Under the pieces are notes generated by a model that saw nothing but the letters and a program-made list of their open reading frames with translations, ran no database searches and was not told where the DNA came from. Both the position numbers and the translations under genes were made by a program. A stretch of DNA of 64,000 bases from assembly GCA_028564675.1 (NCBI GenBank), contig JAOVVO010000025.1, positions 1 to 64,000 of the forward strand. The letters run 5' to 3'. Position 1 is the first letter of the stretch. The number at the start of each line of letters is the position of its first letter. Origin of the DNA: Onchocerca lupi. Its lineage: Eukaryota; Nematoda; Chromadorea; Rhabditida; Onchocercidae. Shown piece after piece: positions 51,501 to 63,624 of this stretch.

Positions 51501-54500
51501 ACTATAAATTTCATCAGTTCGTCTTTCGTTTCAACTTTTCATTCGTTAACTTGTTGAAGATTTTGACAAACTTTCTGAATTTTGCTTGATTTGCCATCAT
51601 TAGAAATTTTAATTTTGATTAGAAAAAAAAAATTTTTGGTAAATAGAATCATTACTAAAGTATCTTTTTGAAAAAAAAAAAAAAGAAAAAAAAGCCGTAG
51701 GATTTTATTGGCATAAATCATTATTTTTTATACGTTTTGGTGATTTAAAAAGATATTAGGTTGTTGTTTAAGGCTTAAAAATGAGAAAGAAAGATAAGCA
51801 GAACGTTCAAATAAATGAAGCGCCCAATTTGCTGTCGCTTTTATTGTCATCTTTTTAAGTATTGCTTAAATATCCAGATTACGGATTTGCATGTAGCATG
51901 GCATTTATCGCTTTACGGTTAGTACCGGATATTTTCCCTTCTTCCTTCCTTCCTTCAGTCTTTGGGTTCCTTTTTGCTTATTATAGATGACATTGAACGG
52001 AAATAGTTCATAACATTTCGGGCACAGAAAACAATTTCCATCTTTTCTTGCTTTAACCCATTGATTGGTTTCTTAGAGTTTCCAAATATCATGAATGAAT
52101 GCACCATTACTAGGTATTATAGCAGAATTATCAAGTCTGATGATGTCAGTTTAAAAATTGGAGGCAAGAAAATTTCTGCCTAATTGCATCCGAGAATATT
52201 GGACGGATAATTTTTTAAATTATGACACAAATGGTTAAAGTAATGATAAGATGAGCTATTTGGATAACTAATTTGTTAGCCTTTTGAAGATAGCTTAGAC
52301 CAGAAAATTATTTCATTTAGTCTAAGAGAAAATGTTTTTGTTAATGTTTGCAAAGGAAATCACATCCGATTAATAAACAAAATTCGGAGAATAAAATTAG
52401 AAGCTAATAAACTATTTATAAATTTAAGTTTATCCAAGCCAAAACTACTCATTAATTCTATTTAACGTATCTTTTAGTTACTAATACGATTGCTTACTGC
52501 CGAATGCAAATATTGTATCCTGCAGCATGCAATCATTATATGCTGTAGTATGTAACTGACGGCAAATGATCGCTATTGAAAACCGGAATAATTTTCTGAT
52601 GTAAATGATAGTAGATTTTATGTCGGTATCCTGAAAAGAGTTTGTAATGCGAAGTTGAACCATCTCATTCAATATTATATTTTTAATACTACAGTCAGAA
52701 ATGGATTATATATCAGATGACAATTTTAGACTTTAAACGCAATAAAAGCAACGATGAAGTTGGCTTTAATTGGTGGTCCATCATTATCAGCGGTTACTTC
52801 AAATCAGGTTTTTATCCTTCCAATTTTGCTTTCATTCTACAATTTCATTTTTTCGTTAGATTTCTCTTTTTTTGTTTGTATTGGAATAGTAAAATTTATA
52901 TTTCAGTACCTAGAATTATGTCGATCGGTGCATAAGTTATTCTTCCAGTTACTTCAAATTACGGATAAGTTTGATGAAATGGTGAGAGGTATAGTGAATG
53001 CTTCTGATATACAGGTATTAATATTATTCATTCCTTTTGTTTTGACTCCACCTATTAGGTTAATATTGGATAAAACTAATAGTATAATAAAATCTAGGGT
53101 ATTTAAGATTTATTTTATCATTTATTTTTTTCTTCAAAAAAAGTCTTATATGTGAAATATTCTTAATTATTAATTTTATAATAATATTTGGATTTTTATC
53201 AATAGAAATAATGAAATGGTTTTTTCTCAAACATAAATCAAGATATTTTTTTTTGTATAGAACTGATCATTTTTCTCCTTTTTTCTATGTAGAAAATGAA
53301 AAAAATGATATGAATATATGTATAAAATAGCTCTGGTTACTGTATTTGTGTAAAAAAATTACATGTGATTGTGTGTATATTTTCTCGTATATGTGTGTGT
53401 GTTTGTGTATATGTGGTAATTATTATCATTGGAATAAGGTAATGAATATATGTAGTAAACCTGAAGTTAATTTCGACGCATTTTCAAGTAAATTTCTTTT
53501 TTTTAGAAAAAGAAAAAAGTTTTCAAGAGAAATTTCGTTGATTTCGACGAAATTATCTTTAATGATGGTTTATTTTAATCGTTTTATTTTCGCAGCTTTT
53601 ATCATTTTTATTTCCTCCTTTTTCTCATTTTCTTTTTCAAACTTTTGTGAGTAATATTTGATATTTTAGCATGATCAATATAGTTCGTTTTCTTTTAAAT
53701 TTTATTTTCTTATTTATTTTTCATCTTTTTTGAAATTATGATTGCATGATGTTGTTGAACTATAAGTGGTTACTTGTCGAGACTTTATAGGGAAGCATTT
53801 GGTGGTAGGATATAAAAGATAATAATAAAAAAGTGGGAATGAAGTATGGAAATGAATAGGAGATGCACAGACTATTTTATTGATGATACGGTAGTACCGT
53901 ATGTAAGTATTGAGATATAAAATTAAACATCGAATACTATGCTAATGTAGTTAAAATAGGAGTATTGGTTTTTTCTTAAAATAGAAGCAAATAAGAACAT
54001 TAATATGTAATTTTTATCTTCATCGATTATGGAAAATTTTTCAAATTTTTTATAATTATATTTTTTGCTTGAAATATTCTGCCAGCAATTTTCGAAAGAC
54101 AATGGTTTTTTTTTTTTTTTTAATGTGTAATTGTGCTATTTTTGATATTTAAATATTTCTTTCCAACACTTGCAATTTGCTTCAGAAAAAAAAAAACATA
54201 GCAAAATGACTTTTTACCAAAATTAGTTATATAACGTGATACAGCCATCCTTTGTATTGCAATTAAGACTTCATGCAAAATATTTTTGCTAGCAAATAAA
54301 GAAGATATGCATGCATAAGTATGACAACGCTTGCAATAAATCGCAATTGCATAATAATATTTTGTTTGTTGAAAAATGAATAAAACGGTTTTCATCGTTT
54401 TATTAGAGATCAAAATATGATTATATTAAATCGAATTTTCTTTTTTTTTTTTTTCATTTTTTTCATTCTATCTAACATCTATTTTAAAAACAAAATAGTT

Positions 54501-57500
54501 GGGATTAAATGTTTAGAATTTTTTTCGAGATAATACTTCTAGTTTTACCATATGATCCATTTTTTTTCTGGTAATTATGATCAGTCATTGTTATTATTGC
54601 TTTTTTTATGAATGGATTTTTTGATTGATGAGAGAATAATCCCATCCCAATAACTTCATCATTGGAACCTGTCATCTTATATTGATAGTTATCTTCAGTT
54701 AGTTATAATAATAATAACAGCAATATTTAACTAGCGACAACAATAGATCCATTGTTAATTACGATTTGTATACCTTAGATTAATTAAAATATTAGTGTCA
54801 TAGTATTTTTAATTTCTTTTACTTCATCTTTCTCTGTTTCCTTCTTCTAGCATGGTGCATAAAAATTTATAGAATTGAATGAAATTATCAATTAGATGAA
54901 ACTTTTATATAAACATCAGTGATATCTGGCGACCTGAAATTAAATTCAGTCAAATATTGAAAGATTAGCAGAATAATAGGAGCATCAATTGTAAACAATT
55001 CACATAAAAATGAAGAAAAGAATTTTGTCTAAATATCAGATCTACTAATGACATAAAGAGATCAAAAAGTTAATGCATTTCAATTTGAAGAACAAAATGT
55101 CGGGAAATTATTCAGAATGTATCTAAGAAAAATTTAGCGATGATAGAAAAATAATTGTTTTTTGTTGTAATATAAAAATCAGATCAAATATTAACGAATC
55201 CGCAAATGATCATTCAAAATTGTCATGATATAGGTAAAGATGATCATTAACTGGGAATTTGATGCTCGAAATATCAAATTGGGGTGATAAATCCGACTGC
55301 GTTGTTGCAATAAATCTTTTATGATCAAATTCAAACTATCGAACAATCGAAGTGTATATAAATTATTAATATTTAACATTTCAGGATGCTAATATATCAG
55401 CCGAAGTATTATGTTTGCATAGATGCCTATTAGCAAGTATTCCGGATTCGGTACATGGTACGGAAAATGGTATTTCAAATGTAACGCTTGAACCAAATAC
55501 GGATGCATTATTAATGTTAATGCAAAAGAAACAATATAAGAATGCTTTGCATATGTTGAGACAACTCAGGTAAAAAAATTCATTTTATCATAATTATTTT
55601 TGTTTCTTTAAGCTGGATTCAGGGGTTGTTATATAGCATTTGCAAAATACTTATTTATTTGAAAAAGAAATATCAGTTAATTTTTCCGCAAAATAATTTC
55701 TATTTTTTGAGAAATTTTCACAAGCATTATTACTGTGATACATTTAATCCTTTTTTTTCTTTTTTTTTTTTTTGCTGGATATTAACATTTATCAAAATTA
55801 ACATTTCTTTTTTTTCGACTTTGTCTAATTAATATATCTGAATGTAATCCTATAATCGGAAGTTGAATATTCTTTAAAATTATTTTTTCCCTGATAAATG
55901 ATATTCATGTCTTTAGACATATCTTTAGATATTTTGAAAATATTCTAAAAAATTTATCTAAAAAAGAAAGAAATTAAAACGATCATTCTTAACTATCTTG
56001 TTCACTGCAAGTTCAAATGATGTCTTTTTTATTTTAATGTTATTTTAATTATGAACTGCTCCTGGAATATTTTTGAAAACAACTGACAAAATCTTGCTTC
56101 TTGGTCTTCCATCTTGTCGATATGCAAAATAAAAATATGAATATTGAATATTAATAAATGAGGAAAAAAGGCAAGTAGCATTACTTTCCGAAAGATATGT
56201 CAAAGTGATCTGGTTGTTTAGTTTCTCTCTTATTATTGCAAAATTCATTCTTGAAATAAATTCGATTTGTTTCATTTTAAGAGTTTTATTGTGCAGTAGT
56301 ATGCAAATTTTTTCTTCACTTTGTAATTTAATAGGCGATTTAACAAGTTGGACCTCGAAATAGTTGGATTTATTCCAATGTGAGATGAAGGAATTGTCAT
56401 GGAAAATTGTTAAAATCGCAGGATTTTATATATTAAGAACTAAATTAGCAGTGAAACATAATAATCGATCTATAAAAATGGCTGATATAAATTGTACCTC
56501 ACCTACTTGTCTTTTGTCTTCTCTTTTTTTGACTTGTCATTTAGGCTTCACTACTACCAGAAAAGAAATTGAACAATTTAAACGCTTATTTTTCGGCAAA
56601 AAAAAAAAAAAAAACCATGATTGTAGATCTTAGTAGGAAATTTCTTTACGATAAAATCTACCATCTCAAGCTTTTCCCTAAATCTCTTCAGCAGATGTTA
56701 TTAAGAAATATAGACGTGAATGATGGAGTGAATATGTCAAATAATTTTTGAAGCATTCCCAGCCATCATGGAGCCAATCTACCCTGTAGTCGTTGATCGA
56801 CCACTTCAAGATCGTTTCTTTTAACAATTTCTTTATCTCATCAAATCCTTTTTCACATTTTTTTTTCTAATTTTCGTTACATTTATTCTGTAATTAGGGA
56901 TTTTATAAAGCAGTTTAATTTTTATAGAATTTTATCGGAATCTTAAATGAACTATGTTTACTTTGAGAATTCTTTCAAGAATTCGAAGAATGTTTGCTTT
57001 TAGAATTTAAAAAAAAAAAATTCAGTTAGCTTAATTATGAGTAAATCATTTGTTAAAGAATATATATTGTTTGGGAAGTATTTCAAGTTAGCTTATTTTA
57101 TATTTCAATATCCTTAAATATTCTACAGGATATGGAGAAATTTCCTGATGCCATACTACAAACTGAGGAAGAAGTACTGTAACTAATACTCTTATCAACA
57201 AAATGAGGGTACTTATAAAACTTATATGAGTCAAATAAACGATTCGAATATCAATATATTAATGCATTTAGACTATCCGATGATTTTTGAAAATCTCCTT
57301 ACTGTAAATTTTATCCTTTTTTAGTCACAATTTTTCCTTTTTACCGTTTCTTAATTTCCAAGTAATTTTTAATCTTTTAAATTAATATTTTAATAAATTC
57401 AAGAATCATATGGAATGGATGGAAATTTCTGGAATAGTTAAAAAAGTGATATGTTGAATTGGTACTGCGATCATTCATAATATACAGTATGACTTAGATG

Positions 57501-60500
57501 AAAACATTTAGCATAGTTGCATGGACACTAAAAATTTTTGCATCAATAAATAGATCGGGAATTGAAAAGGAAGGGAGGTGAAAGGTAAGATAAGAATCTG
57601 CAAATGGCGCGTCATAGGCAAGATTACATTGATCATTTCACGACTTAATTAATTTGTACAAAATCAGCCTATCCGATATTAGCAACAGATGTTTTGTTGT
57701 CATATTTCAGCTTTGGGAAATTTTCATAATTTCACTAGAATTTCTTATTATCATGGAATGCTATAATATAAATAAATCATTCTTCATCTAAGGTCATCCA
57801 TAATTGCGAAGATTATATGACAATTGAGCGAATGATTTCGTTGTGATCTTTTGTTTGTTAATGTCCTTGATTGAATACGGTGGTGTTGATGAATTTTCCA
57901 AAACTAACTCACAATGATTTGATCGTATGGTAGTACAAATAATGAAAAAAAAATCTAAATTTCCAAAATTTTAATCAATACATAGATTGACATTGAATAA
58001 GATTACTGAGAAAGTTGAAAAATATCGATGTAATTTTAAGATTTTGATCAGCAATGAATTTTGTAGTTGACTGCTTCGCAGTTTTTTATTTTTGATATTT
58101 AATGTTGTAGAATTTAAAAATATAAAATATTATATTAAAATACTATATCATTAAGGATATTAATGCAGTATTTTATTATAATATTTTAAATATAAAAAAT
58201 CAGTATGGCTAATTAAAAATTTTTTTTAGCTTCTGAAAGTCATAACATAGTCCCGTACAATCGCAAAACCGCAAACACATTCTTTTGCCATCGAACAATC
58301 TTTTTTTTTTTCTTCATATACATTTATCATCAACTAACAACTGACTTCAAATGAATAATGTTAATAGTTTGAAAAAGAATATACTAAGTAGTAACCATGA
58401 ATATAGAACAAAGGATTAACAGATGTCCGAATAATTGTGAGGATATCCAGAAGATGAATGAGCTAAAGAGTTATTGAAGAAAAGAGAGGGAATGACAGAA
58501 ATTTATTAGAAAACAAAAAAAAAAAAATATTGATACAGTAAGATTTTTAAAATCTTGTATTATTTTATAAAAATTATTAATAATTTTAACAGCAGCTACA
58601 ACAAAAACAAAATGATAAGATGATAATTAGATTTGTGGCAATGATAAAACGTTTTGGGAAATAATTTAATAGAAATAAATAAGCTTGGCATCATTCTTTT
58701 ATTCATTTCTTTGATTTAACAAATTTTTTTTAGCATAAATTAGTTTTGTCCATGTATATATATATATGAATAAATAAAATGAAAATGACATTTTTGGTTT
58801 CATTTTCATAAATAAAAGAAAAAAAAAAGAAATTAGCGATGAAATATTTTATGTCTCATTTGCGAAATAGTCAGAATTTTAATTTTTTTTTTCATTTTTC
58901 TTTGCAGCTTTTGAATGTTTCTTTTTTTCTTATCATATTTTAGGATAAGAAAAGAAAGCAATAATACAAAATATAGCATTGAATGATATATAAAGTGCTT
59001 CGAAATACTATCCTTTTTTTTCTTTACAATGTTTTTTGATTCTTTCGTACATTCAGCTGTATATTTACGCTTTTAAAATAAAAATAAAAAAAAAGACTTA
59101 GAAAGAATGCTTGAAAAAAAGCATTTGATAAGTTTTTTTTTCCTGTAAAATTTAGAAATTTTATTTCAAAGTAACAAAAACTTTTTTTTTCCTAAATTAT
59201 GAATTTACATTAATAATATTTTGGAAAAGTAAACAAAAGAAAAGAATTGAAGAGAAGAAATATAGTGGTAAAGTCTAAAAAATAAAAAATTTTGCTTTAA
59301 TCTATTATTTTTATCATATTTTTTCATTTTCTAATTTAAATTTTATTTTTTATGCTTGCATTTTTTTTTAATTTCAGTCTTTTTCTAGTGATACAATTAT
59401 TTTTATTCTTAATTATTTCTATAAATTTATCGTGAAAAATTAACACCGTATACTGACATTTTAGCTGCTTACTTATATGCAATTTCGGTTCACTGTTTTG
59501 AGAACTTTTTGGAGAAAAGAATAGGTTCGATGTAATTCCTTTGAACTATTTAGGAATTAATTAGAACTATTTTCTCTCTTCGCTCTTATATTTACTTAAT
59601 CATTATTGGCTGAAATCTAACCTTTATGAAATAATATTTGTGATTATGTTGTTTCTGAAATGAGAATTATTTATTCTAGAAAGTAAGGAGCTCTTATTTT
59701 ATCCATTTTTTTTTTTTTTTTTTTTTTAATCTAAATCACGTGACAGTTGAATAATAATGTTTTCAGTCAATCATTCAATATTTTAAATCCTTATTATTAT
59801 ATTCATATAATGAAAAAAACAAACAAATAAAAAAACAAAATTTGTTGGAAAACTTTGGAAAATTTCAAACAAATAAGAAGATTACTTTATTGAAACATAT
59901 TTCAGCCTACTGTTCTTCAAGTAATTTCAATTTGTTTTTTTTTTTTTCTGTTTTTCCTTCGCTCTTATTCCTTTATTGAATTTTTCTCCGATGATTTCTT
60001 CAAAATCTTGTTAATTTCAAGCATTAATTTTACTATTTTGATGATGAGAAGTTGTTAATTTGTAGCTATAGCATGATTTTTTGATGGTAATTCAGCTGTT
60101 CGAGCAGTAAGTTGATGATATGACGAAGGATGTTAAGAAAAGGGAAATTTAATGATCGGAAAAATTTTTTGAAAAATAAATGCCACGCTCATGATATTAT
60201 TATCCATCCAGAAAGAATGAATGAGATGAATAGAATTGGAAGGAAAGAGAGAATGAAAGTTCCACTCTTTTCAAAATGCTAAAAGCATCTTATTGTAATG
60301 ATTTAAATGAGAATGATTGATGTTAACAGATTATATATCTCTCTTTTTTCTTATCATTTGCCATTATCATCTCAATGCTGAAGCTAAACATTTATTAGCT
60401 AGCTTTCAAGGCTCATATCCTAACACGAAAATGAAGCTTTTTAAGTGTAATTTTTGTTGAGAATGCTATTTGCTTCATTTTAAGTCTAATTTATGACTTT

Positions 60501-61112
60501 GTTGTTTGCTATCATCTTCTTCATTTCTTCTCTTTTTTTTTTTTCTTTGTTTTTCTTTTTTTTTTATTGCTTTGATATCAAGTATGAGAAGGGGCATCAG
60601 AATTTTGAAACTTTAAATTTTAAATTTGGAAGCTAATTGATAGGATTTATGGTTTTATACAGTAATTTAATATTATCTTTATAAATTATGATGAAGGAGA
60701 TGGAATATATAGCTTAAATAAATAAGAAAAAAAAAAGAAACAAAAATATATCAAATTTACGCTTTCTTTATAGGGCATACCGAATTTATTGATGTAATGA
60801 TAAAGTATGAGCCATAAATTTGGAACGAATGGAATCTATAAATTTTGAATATTATTTTGTAGGCAACAATTTGGTGCAGAATACGGTTGTTGTGATCAGG
60901 TTGATGTTGAAGTATTATTGTTGGCATACTGTCGCAATCATCAAGGCTCTTGTTGGGCTATTTTGGGAAGTGATAAGGCATTATCACTTAGTTGTAACCA
61001 GTTAAGACAAAGTAATATGCAAATGGCAACTATTGTTCGTGCACTTGCACCTGAGATGCTTGTTTTACGATCATCTCGTGTTTCCAGTGCTTCTGAATCT
61101 TACAGATCCTGA
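21982..61112 (+). CDS. sax-2: Furry / SAX-2 homologue, complete (56 coding exons, 2769 aa)
   Basis: Furry proteins are giant HEAT/ARM-like scaffolds at the cell cortex and on microtubules. They bind and activate NDR-family kinases (SAX-1 in C. elegans, Tricornered in fly) and control neurite outgrowth, dendrite tiling and polarised cell shape. I joined 56 exons using GT/AG sites. All 55 junctions agree in phase, and the sum is 8310 bases including the TGA at 61110-61112. Family-conserved blocks appear in the right order: YAEV...GVL, DIKHA..GL.VEIL.PVAA, TCLLC.SQ..F, LKNKDPK.SRVALESLYRLLW, LFPKG.R.VVPRD, PLNIFVKII.FIAQ..LDFA, ERMNIG.RA, AAIPRLLP, DLLRLQ..RIFE, ALLCCGP, GYLYGWL, PLWANEDVTP, AGRSFQI and FDFL. 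Length is slightly below mammalian FRY (about 3000 residues). The gene is intact, with no frameshift or internal stop. Introns run from about 80 bases to 5.3 kb. The first exon is the least certain. Exon coordinates are in the segment entries that follow. Confidence 0.96.
24658..24696. repeat. Short tandem duplication (20 + 19 bp)
   Basis: The unit TTTTCTAATTGAAAAGTGAA at 24658-24677 is followed directly by a copy with one base deleted. It starts about 20 bases after the donor of Furry exon 5. Confidence 0.85.
25074..25279. repeat. Imperfect inverted repeat, MITE-like
   Basis: Left arm 25074-25135 and right arm 25217-25279 are imperfect reverse complements. They share outer CTTATC/GATAAG ends, an exact 14-base core (25094-25107 against 25250-25263) and TTCTCA-type inner ends. 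About 80 bases lie between them. It sits in Furry intron 6. The shape fits a small non-autonomous inverted-repeat element or foldback repeat. No transposase is present. Confidence 0.7.
26490..29561 (+). CDS. sax-2: Furry segment: exons 10-19, N-terminal domain, second half
   Basis: Exons: 26490-26652, 26732-26874, 27132-27196, 27316-27400, 27642-27797, 28164-28306, 28547-28676, 28763-28885, 28981-29049, 29392-29561 (residues about 455-870). Conserved blocks are ERMNIGIRALMVIANSLQQK, the RSIGIELYYAPCRRAFDSIL helix, KLDLYRTCIAAIPRLLPESM, IDEELRVHAAQTLQTLM, ALHAVEGFALAMM and CPTAVFYAWPVVQARL. Exon 14 uses an acceptor ending in AAG. Exon 12 is only 65 bases. Compared with vertebrate FRY the segment after exon 17 is shortened, and the residues encoded by exon 18 are not conserved. 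Confidence 0.93.
30079..35424 (+). CDS. sax-2: Furry segment: exons 20-31, central region
   Basis: Exons: 30079-30282, 30764-30940, 31283-31403, 31902-32018, 32162-32240, 32518-32614, 32703-32862, 33295-33449, 33781-34019, 34462-34562, 34723-34959, 35188-35424 (residues about 870-1511). Landmarks are SYLSLWQKYLVMACALAPP, SVVLGIGSTNPLAFEALL, KRKDLLRLQIIRIFE, AVEAMCALLCCGPIFEP, GYLYGWLEALLD, PGWGSTEATQLILNNLLY and PPFYRLQ. This corresponds to the central MOR2-PAG1 domain. Exon 21 must use the second of two acceptors 11 bases apart to stay in frame. Exon 25 has a TTTGCAGCAG tandem acceptor. Confidence 0.93.
31105..31158. repeat. Two tandem copies of a 27-bp unit
   Basis: Copies at 31105-31131 and 31132-31158 differ at two bases (GATGTCGCT/GATGTTGCT and AAGACAATG/AATACAATG). 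They lie in Furry intron 21. The unit length is a multiple of three, but the surrounding frame is not part of the Furry exon chain. Confidence 0.9.
35749..38807 (+). CDS. sax-2: Furry segment: exons 32-37, central to C-terminal domain junction
   Basis: Exons: 35749-35876, 36106-36331, 36763-36956, 37536-37761, 37847-38108, 38599-38807 (residues about 1512-1926). Landmarks are NWGDHIPLLLHIAVLGLDSL, DKPLWANEDVTP, AGRSFQISSALYQ, LSRLAETVGEP and the FLIAVAMLESNSDNEYLLAL helix. Exon 34 has an earlier GTATGT donor at 36937 that would break the frame. The GTTAGT at 36957 is the one that fits exon 35. The Ser/Arg-rich stretch in exon 37 (ALSRSKSATALRTL) matches the position of a basic phosphosite-rich linker in other Furry proteins and is a plausible kinase target, but that is inference. 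Confidence 0.92.
39193..46364 (+). CDS. sax-2: Furry segment: exons 38-46, C-terminal conserved domain
   Basis: Exons: 39193-39304, 39718-39932, 40431-40499, 40691-40816, 42528-42638, 44602-44631, 44873-44953, 45847-45993, 46129-46364 (residues about 1927-2302). Landmarks are LQRLSKTVSQLDWKNYSG, MMYKYAERCFPRDRLQWAKC, LNAQ followed by VVRVVSKHLQ (a whole 30-base microexon), GPNWKDASKILKCFV, and VRELLISLLNASGLRVGLPK leading to FPRVFREFDFLE across the exon 46/47 join. This is the MOR2-PAG1 C-terminal domain. Introns here are long (1.7 and 2.0 kb around exon 42) and hold hairpin and poly(A) tracts. Exon 46 uses an acceptor ending in GAAG. Confidence 0.92.
41701..41747. repeat. Perfect 21-bp inverted repeat with 5-base loop
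   Basis: Arms 41701-41721 and 41727-41747 are exact reverse complements around GATAA. The element lies in the 1.7-kb intron 41 of Furry. The predicted RNA stem is AT-rich and has no mismatch, unlike most microRNA precursors. Confidence 0.95.
43242..43270. repeat. Interrupted (GT)n microsatellite
   Basis: GTGTGTTTGTGTGTGTG in Furry intron 42. Confidence 0.85.
43923..43962. repeat. Poly(A) tract of 40 bases
   Basis: Forty consecutive A in Furry intron 42, followed by AAGAAAGAAA. No target-site duplication or retroposed gene is seen next to it. Confidence 0.95.
44542..44579. repeat. Perfect tandem duplication of 19 bp before the microexon
   Basis: Two identical copies, 44542-44560 and 44561-44579, lie 22 bases upstream of the 30-base Furry exon 43. 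They therefore fall in the branch-point region of its acceptor. Confidence 0.9.
45532..45564. repeat. Poly(A) tract of 33 bases
   Basis: A homopolymer A run in Furry intron 44, about 280 bases before exon 45. Confidence 0.95.
46511..49029 (+). CDS. sax-2: Furry segment: exons 47-51, acidic linker and C-terminal helices
   Basis: Exons: 46511-46689, 46768-46900, 47087-47210, 47907-48005, 48880-49029 (residues about 2302-2530). Exons 47-48 encode a strongly acidic, low-conservation linker (EEESCDEELEDE), as in other Furry proteins. Exons 50-51 return to conserved helices (GEHQWLSNFADLN, SILLFTQLYR, FVTAEH). Exon 50 depends on an acceptor ending in TTTCAAG, the weakest in the model, although its frame and homology position fit. 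Three tandem copies of a ~33-base AT repeat begin about 20 bases after the exon 49 donor. Confidence 0.88.
47231..47326. repeat. Three tandem copies of a ~33-bp AT-rich unit
   Basis: Copies lie at 47231-47263, 47264-47293 (three bases shorter) and 47294-47326. Each starts ACTTTTGTTATATTT and ends in TTGAA or CCGAA. The array lies just inside Furry intron 49, 20 bases from the donor. Confidence 0.9.
49972..49999. repeat. Poly(T) tract of 28 bases
   Basis: A homopolymer T run in Furry intron 51. Confidence 0.95.
50673..61112 (+). CDS. sax-2: Furry segment: exons 52-56, C-terminus
   Basis: Exons: 50673-50771, 52730-52807, 52907-53014, 55385-55569, 60863-61112 (residues about 2531-2769). Exon 52 is a charged helix (LLLELHEHYETFVERKEQC). 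Exon 53 is small and weakly conserved and was placed by phase and acceptor. Exon 54 has the YLELCRSVHKLFFQLLQ helix found near the end of all Furry proteins, exon 55 has ALHMLRQLRQQFG (across the join), and exon 56 has LLLAYCRNHQGSCWAILGSD and a Ser-rich end. Leucine-heptad helices near this end are a family trait. The last intron is 5.3 kb, the longest in the gene. Confidence 0.9.
53390..53416. repeat. Interrupted (GT)n microsatellite
   Basis: ATATGTGTGTGTGTTTGTG in Furry intron 54. Confidence 0.8.
55570..60862 (+). other. Last intron of Furry, 5.3 kb
   Basis: The donor is AG|GTAAAA at 55570 and the acceptor is TTTTGTAG at 60862. It is AT-rich, with many homopolymer runs and short chance frames (for example 56364-56633) that lack exon-like splice sites or homology. 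I see no nested gene or RNA gene. Confidence 0.7.
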
Positions 61113-62500
61113 CCACAGATTTGTGTTAATATTTCGAATTTTAAAAATTTTATTCAACATATTCTGAATATATGGTTTTGTCACTTTCCATAAATGAATG
61201 AAAATGAGATGATCAAAGAAAATTTTAATTGTGATAATTGTGATGATTATTCCTTTTTGACATCTCGAAAGAATTGCTGTACATTTGGGTCATTATTAAG
61301 ACATTTATTTACATTCGAATGATTATCAGAGCAGTGCCATATGAATTTCATGCTTCAGATGCTAATTAATTGGCTATTTTGCTTCATGTAGATCTTGTAA
61401 ATAGTTACATATATTTTCATGTATTATTTCTAAAATCGTTTTATTTTTGTGTGGCTATTTATTATATAAATTTGTATTTTTTAAGCAGTTTTTGGAATTG
61501 AAATATTATAAACGAAAGAGATATGAAAAAATGATTTGCTATAAGTGATCATGCATTTTTGCATGGAATATTTTATTCTCCGATGAAGATTTTTTTATTT
61601 GAAAAATTGTAAATAGCAAATGAATGATATATATATGTTGATTAATTAAGCTATGGAATTTTTACTCCAGATGCTAGTTAAATAGCTATTTCATATTTTT
61701 AACAATTCCATTTTAAATTATTTTTTAATTTTATTATCATTTCATGCTTTTATTTTGTATATATTTGTGCTGATAAATTTGTATTTTTGTAATTCTTTGG
61801 CAGTTCGTTATACTTTTTGGATACGAAAGTCCGTTGAACCATTATGATTGGTTAATCGACTAAATCAAAATGATTAAATGATATTTTGGCGAAAAAATTT
61901 TAAAAGTTATTAAAAACTTGAAAATTGGTAAAAAATATTGGCGGAAAATTGATATAAAATGCATCAATCATTCATTTTTAAAGATAAATGCATAATTTGA
62001 GATTATAAAAACAGTAATTGAAATGATTTTTGCTCATGATAGATATATCACTTGTGAGATTCATAAGTGGAGATTAGTGATAAGGTCATATCACTAGAAA
62101 TGAACGCAGAAGAACAAGAATTAAGTGATTATGGTATTAGTTGATCGACTGGAAATATTACATGAAAAAAAAAAGATTATGTTGATAATATGAATGAGAT
62201 GAAAATATGGTAATAACATGTTATAAGTAATAACGGCATTTTTTGATAACCATTTTATTTCTTTGTCCTGCTTAGTAATTAATTAACTAATGAACTCAAA
62301 ATTTCAGAAAAAAAAAAAATAAGATTCTATCATTACGACTAGATTTTGTAACTGAGGTACTGTAGTTGTTATTCATACTTTAATCGATTATCATTTGTCG
62401 ATAGCATGAAAAGAAGTAATGGTAGTTATTATATGGTATATATATGTTGAACACATAGGAAAAAGCTCAGTTGATGAATATGATCGAAAAGAAGAGGATG

Positions 62501-62529
62501 GAGAGAGGAGAGAGAGAGAGAGAGAGAGG
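62501..62529. repeat. (GA)n microsatellite in a purine-rich block
   Basis: GAGAGAGGAGAGAGAG, continued by GGAAGAAAGAAAAG-type purine sequence to about 62560. Confidence 0.9.
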
Positions 62530-63624
62530 AAGAAAGAAAAGAAAAGAAAAAAGGAAAAAATGAAACCGATACGCAAATAATTGCGATGATATATGAATAT
62601 TATTATTTTATCGTTGACAAAAATAATCATGATAATTCGTAATAGTCATCATCATAGGGTGATAATGATCGATAATAGGTAAAAAACAGAATGGAAAGGA
62701 TTATTACAGTAAGGAAGGAAGAATATTTGATAAGTATAGTTGGAAGAAAGAGATGAAAATTTGAAGGTGGGAAAGGTTGAAATGAAAATAGTGTCATTTG
62801 GATTACTTTTCATAAGGCGCCATCTTTCACAGCCATTATATGCTCATTTTTTTTTTCGGGCTGTGAAATCATCGATCACTCAAGTTTATTTCCCTCAATT
62901 ACACTTTTCCATCTCTTTAACATTACTATCCTGGTAATTATGTGACAGGAATCATTCGATAGATTGATTTAATGTCACAGTAAACATAGACTAGACATTA
63001 TATCAAATTGTTTGCAGGAAAAATAAAAAGGAACGTAAAATTGATCATATATGATTCATTGTAATTGTCCTCATACATAATCATTCGTTTTAATCATAAT
63101 TATGCATAATCATTATTCTCATCTTTTTATCAATTTTTGATATTTTGAATTATAAATGCTTAAATTATGGAACGTTTTTTTTTTCTACTATTACGAAATA
63201 TCCATTATAATATTGTATTATTTGGTATGGAAATTTTTGATATCACTGATATGGTAATATCATTATCATAATATAAGAATTAAAAAACGAAAAAAACAAA
63301 GAAAAAATGAAAAACTAAAACGAACATAAAATTTGTTAAAAATATAGCGATGTAATAATATTAATAGTAATTAATTTTTTTTATTTATAATCATTACTGA
63401 AAAGAAAGATGGAGAAAAAGTAAAAATTTCTCCAAAAAAATAATTTTAATAAAGAGTTGTAAAATAAATTTGATTTCATTTTCTTCCTTTCTCGCTAATT
63501 TTCAACATTTTTACTAAACATTTTGGTAAAAAATTGTAATATATTGATCAAGTAAGTATTGTTTCGCTTTTTTTTTCCTTCTATGCTAAAGTTTAACATT
63601 ATCACAAAATAAAAAATCATTTAC

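Noticed and set aside
56364..56633. 89-aa plus-strand frame in the last Furry intron
   Set aside because: Phases and homology join exon 55 directly to exon 56 (RQLRQQFG). The frame has no exon-like borders or family features.
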